From: Glossina fuscipes
Taxonomy: Eukaryota > Arthropoda > Insecta > Diptera > Glossinidae
Assembly: GCF_014805625.2 (NCBI RefSeq)
Contig: NW_023998459.1
Span: 497,161-561,160, forward strand
Length of the DNA stretch: 64,000 bases
Direction of reading: 5' to 3'
Shown: piece after piece, positions 60,601 through 64,000 of the stretch
Position numbering within the stretch: the first letter of the stretch is position 1
Layout: the number at the start of each line of letters is the position of its first letter
Made by a program: the position numbers and the translations under genes
Notes under the pieces: model-generated
Databases searched by the model: none
What the model was told of the DNA's origin: nothing
The model's input: only the letters and a program-made list of their open reading frames with translations

Positions 60601-62514
60601 TCGAGAAAAAAAAATAGATCCATTAATATTTCCATTCACTTTCTTCATCTTTACTTAAGATTATATCACATTTTCTGTATACTAAAGAAGCCATCCAGAG
60701 ACTCTTGTTTCTTTCATAAAGAAATTCTTTATGCTCCTTTCAAAATACTTCTGGGTAATTGTTTAATCTCATTGACTTTAATTGAAAGTTAAATGAGTTT
60801 TTAAATTAATAAAGAAAACTTTGTATGTTTATATGTATTTATAGACATCTCATAAGTAGGTATCTCTCTAAAAGAAAAAATAATATGACCCCTACAACTT
60901 ATTACATTTTCCATACACATTCATAATATGCCATCATCATCGCCATGGTTTTACAGGAAACCACGCCTGTCATATGCATGCAGTTTGTGTTCCCTTTTGT
61001 TTTCATTTCTGTTTTCATTTTTTACTCGGTATTCATTTAACTCAATTCAATTAAATGTCCGCAAGAGCGTCGTAAGAACATTTGGCGCTTTTGTGCGGAG
61101 CCCTCCAAACGAGTAGGGAACATTATTCTATTTTTTAGCTTCTGTGCGTTACTTGCGTTTTTTTTTCTAAATTAATTCATTGCATTCATTTGTTGATTGC
61201 TTTACAATGCAAAACAATAAATTTTGAAATGAAATGCAAATTATATCCATTTAATTTAAAAAATTGCAAAAACGTTTATCTTAAAGACGACCGAAAAGTG
61301 TAAGCGTTTCATAATGAATGAATGAATGTGTTCTTTATAAAATTTATTCGATTCATTAGAAATATTTATCAGTTGATTAAATACATTTCAAGCAGTTTAT
61401 TGCGTAATCTCAGCCACACTAAAATAAAAAAATAGATACGCATTTTTCTTAAGGGCAACGGAGCTTACTCTTTGCCTAAGAGGTAATAATAATGTAATAA
61501 TTAGTCAAATTAAATCAACCGACATGACACATTTGTACAAAAAAAGACTTGATTTTGTTGAAACTGTCTGCTAATGAAAATACGAACAATTTTTAAAGTT
61601 GGCTGGCATGTATTTCAAAGTAAATAAATTGATAACAATATTAATAACAAACGCCAATGATTACCAAACATTCAAACACTAACGCAGAGCATAATCCCAT
61701 GTATAATGTGATTATTAATGATGACGAAATTGCCTTGCAGCTGTTTATGCTAAAATATGCCACATTACTAGTCAATCTAGTCAGTTCATATCATGTTCCA
61801 CTCAACCCAAACTTATTGGATTTTCTCTTCAATTGTAGCAAGTACAAGTCCGCATCCGTCTTCCTTTAAAGTCTATGTATTTCTGCATGGCTTAGCTTTT
61901 CACGTCTGTTGTATGCTACTAGAAAGCTCTCGACTCCAAGAGTTCAGCAAGGATACTCAAAGTTGATATACGTATTCCTAAGCCTTGGATGAGGACAAAA
62001 TATCAATTTGGACATAATCTGTCTACGATTGCGCTCACGTTAAGGAGTGCACTTCGCAACAAGTATTAGTTTGAAATTTTGAAAAACTTCGCTAAAATTG
62101 AACGTAAAAATGAACCTGATCTTTCTACAAGATTACTCATAAAACTTAAATATTTTCCCTTGCCCTCACAGCAACTGATTCAATAGACGACATTAGACTG
62201 GATGGTCAAATACATATGTGTAACTTTTATGTATTGATATGAAGTTTCTTTCTTTATCTCCGAAGTTTCCTTAAAGGTTAAGGCCCCTGTAAGAGCCTTA
62301 AAAAAAGAGATCTTTTGATTATTTTTTTTTTGGGATAGAAAGAAAGGTAATATTAGGAGGTTGCGTTAATTTTGGTAATTTTTTCAACTGAAAGAAGCAT
62401 TAATTGTGGAATATTGGTACAATAAATCAAAATAGTTTCCATTATTTTCTACAACATCAATACAACAATATTTTTGGCAACATGGCGATATTACGTCGAA
62501 ATAACTTATATTGG
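54606..62514. other. Non-coding DNA, 7.9 kb
   Basis: AT-rich with a short tandem duplication of CTTACGGATACCCTAAT (56355-56388). A + frame at 58316-58600 has a hydrophobic segment (YVLFILLLVISHATHVA), but nothing else supports a gene. No transposon ends or RNA genes were recognised. Confidence 0.4.
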
Positions 62515-62722
62515 TATGGCAGCAACCCACTCACCGGCCTACTTTCGCACTTGTTCAACTTTGCGGAACCGCGTGCCAGCTAAGCCATGCTGCACGGATC
62601 TGAACAAGTTGTGATCACGCGGAGCCATCTGTGGTGAGTACGCTGGATGTGGCAGAACTTCCCATTCGAGCTGCAACAGTGTATCTTGGACAACTCTGGC
62701 AGCAAGTGGCCGAAAAATGCCA
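62515..62722 (-). pseudogene. Mariner transposase C-terminal relic
   Basis: Minus-strand reading FRPLAARVVQDTLLQLEWEV, then LPHPAYSPQMAPRDHNLF and RSVQHGLAGTRFRKVEQVRK, followed by a stop and AGEWVAA. This is the order of the block after the second Asp in mariners of the kind with [50 protein letters not shown]. The second Asp block itself is lost and only the third Asp (RDHN) remains. The sequence type differs from the mariner at 53.3-54.6 kb, so it belongs to another lineage. Confidence 0.7.
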
Positions 62723-64000
62723 TCTTATGGCAATTCCTGTCGTCACTTTTAAAACGTTGGAACTGTTGGAACCGTTGGAAAACTAACAATGGGACAATGG
62801 GATATGCTGTGATGGAGCGGCATCACCATAAGCCTTTGAAAGTGTTTGGTGAGCTTTGACACCAGAATTCCCCGAATAAACAGAAAAAGTAATGAATTCG
62901 GCAAAATATGAATTTTGAGCGCTCCTTGGTTAGCGTCGGTGCACGCCGAATAAGTCGCTAATATTAAAGCGAAAACTGTTATTTTCTGTACAGAAAGGTC
63001 GAAAATCGTATTTGACTGCTACAAACACTGGTATTTCCTACTTCTCTATTGCTATGCTATTTTAAAGATATTACAAAATATTCTAACCCAAAAAATGAAT
63101 ATTGTTTGAGTTATTTCGCGATTTTCAAGAATTGTACTTTAGATAAACACAGTTAACACTTCATGTGCCCGTACATTGGCATACAATTTCGTTCAAAAAG
63201 CAAACTTAGTTGACCATTTAAAATCTTGTCACGTCTACAATTGTCTTTTTATGTCCATTTTTGTCCATGTTTAACTTTATCATTTAAGGGATTATTTAAG
63301 CCACTAAAACAAAAGATTTTTTAAAAAGTCTACAGTGGTCAGAAAGAAAAGAAAATGCCGAGAAAGAGATGTGGAGTATGGCCGCAGCCTATTATCGATC
63401 GATAAGTGTTGTGCCGACCAAGCGCTCTTATCACACTATATATGCGAGCAAGCATTATCAAACTCGACTGAGAAACTGACTTGGTAGAAGCGACTCGGCC
63501 ATCCGAAGGTCCATTTCGCCTGCTTGGTTCTTTCCGAAGCATGCTCACCCACTCCAAAACACGTCTACCCAGTTTTGTAATCCATCCTTGTTAAGCGAAC
63601 ATTTACCAGAAAAATCATAAAGAACCAAATTGTTAGTCTCGAACCATTTTGCCCAAATTTCTTTTAAAGAAAATTTAATTAAATTAACTTTTATTAAAAT
63701 AACAGGTAAGACCATCAGAGTCGAGCAAGGTAAAGTATCTAATGGTCGGCTTTGCCCATCTATGCCCTTTTCGTTCTTCGCTTACCAAAAATTATGCATT
63801 ATTTTAATGTGAAAACATACTTTCATGACATTTCTCACCTTTAACAATGCTCAGAACGAATGCTCACGTTGCCTAAATATGAACTTAGTTTACTTCTCAA
63901 AGATTTTGTTATATTCCATTTGCTTCTGTCGTAAAATCCCACAAGTTAGACTTTGTCGCCGCAGAAAGGATTGTTTTTCATGAAAGCTTCCATATATTTG
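62723..64000. other. Non-coding DNA to window end
   Basis: Between 63.19 and 63.33 kb a stretch shares CATTTAAAATCTTGTCAC and an AAAACAAAAGATTTTTT-type block with 43.08-43.17 kb, probably an old repeat pair. A less AT-rich patch at 63.34-63.58 kb has an antisense frame without recognisable similarity. Confidence 0.35.

Larger units (their letters stand above)
25246..64000 (+). other. Putative very long third intron (open-ended)
   Basis: After the strong GTAAGT donor at 25246 no further exon of the gene could be recognised on the + strand up to the window end. Apart from repeats described separately the DNA is AT-rich and broken by stops in all frames. Long introns are common in fly regulatory and signalling genes. 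It is also possible that small exons were missed, or that the next exon lies in the 100-base gap, in the missing sequence it represents, or beyond the window. Confidence 0.4.

Noticed and set aside
63339..63557. 72-codon antisense ORF in a less AT-rich patch
   Set aside because: No recognisable similarity; kept only as part of the unassigned stretch.
1..64000. tRNA, rRNA or small nuclear RNA genes
   Set aside because: No stretch with tRNA box A/B spacing and cloverleaf potential, nor any rRNA-like block, was recognised by reading. A covariance-model scan was not possible here.

Overview
The window looks like nuclear DNA of a higher fly (Diptera, Schizophora; a tephritid or drosophilid-type genome would fit). 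The reasons are the strongly AT-rich non-coding DNA, a 60-base intron, a CAACAACAATGG start context, CAG/CAA glutamine tracts, mariner and piggyBac-type transposons, and many copies of an interspersed repeat carrying GTCCGYCTGTCTG-type blocks like the INE-1/DINE-1 elements of Drosophila. Species assignment is inference.

Only one host gene can be supported. It lies on the + strand: a short first coding exon (18209-18281), a second exon (20302-20493) and a giant exon (20554-25245) that ends at a consensus GTAAGT donor. Joined, they give about 1652 residues of a Ser/Asn-rich, probably disordered protein with a basic patch, PPLP-type proline motifs and a glutamine tract. The reading frame changes once, at a run of nine A (21775-21783). 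The C-terminal exons are not visible, so 25246 to the window end (at least 38.7 kb) is best read as one very long intron, interrupted by a 100-base assembly gap (25605-25704). The protein is not identified with certainty. The N-terminal half of a Sprint/RIN-type Ras effector is a guess that a search could settle.

Everything else is intron or intergenic DNA with repeat debris. 1-18 kb: two adjacent DINE-like fragments (0.88-1.5 kb), a complete 262-bp piggyBac-type MITE with TTAA duplications (2437-2698), an IS630/Tc1-like transposase relic (3.24-3.79 kb), a second repeat family (5.9-6.35 kb), a 15/30-bp tandem array (6906-7009) beside a mariner relic, another mariner relic (8.54-8.93 kb), an opposed cluster of DINE-like copies (12.86-13.9 kb), a 31-bp minisatellite (14.1 kb) and an LTR-like repeat (16.97-17.31 kb).

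25-64 kb: two nearly complete DINE-like elements in opposite orientation (26.76-27.52 and 40.17-40.93 kb), a second LTR-like copy (30.24-30.61 kb), family-2 repeats with a long fold-back (34.33-34.45 kb), a non-LTR retrotransposon relic (50.25-50.55 kb), a structurally complete but mutated mariner with both terminal repeats and TA duplications (53326-54603), and a mariner C-terminal relic (62.5-62.7 kb).

No tRNA, rRNA, CRISPR or second host gene was found. I do not see an obviously new multi-gene system. The points most worth checking are the A9 frame change, the identity and missing C-terminus of the large protein, and the fold-back and tandem structures.
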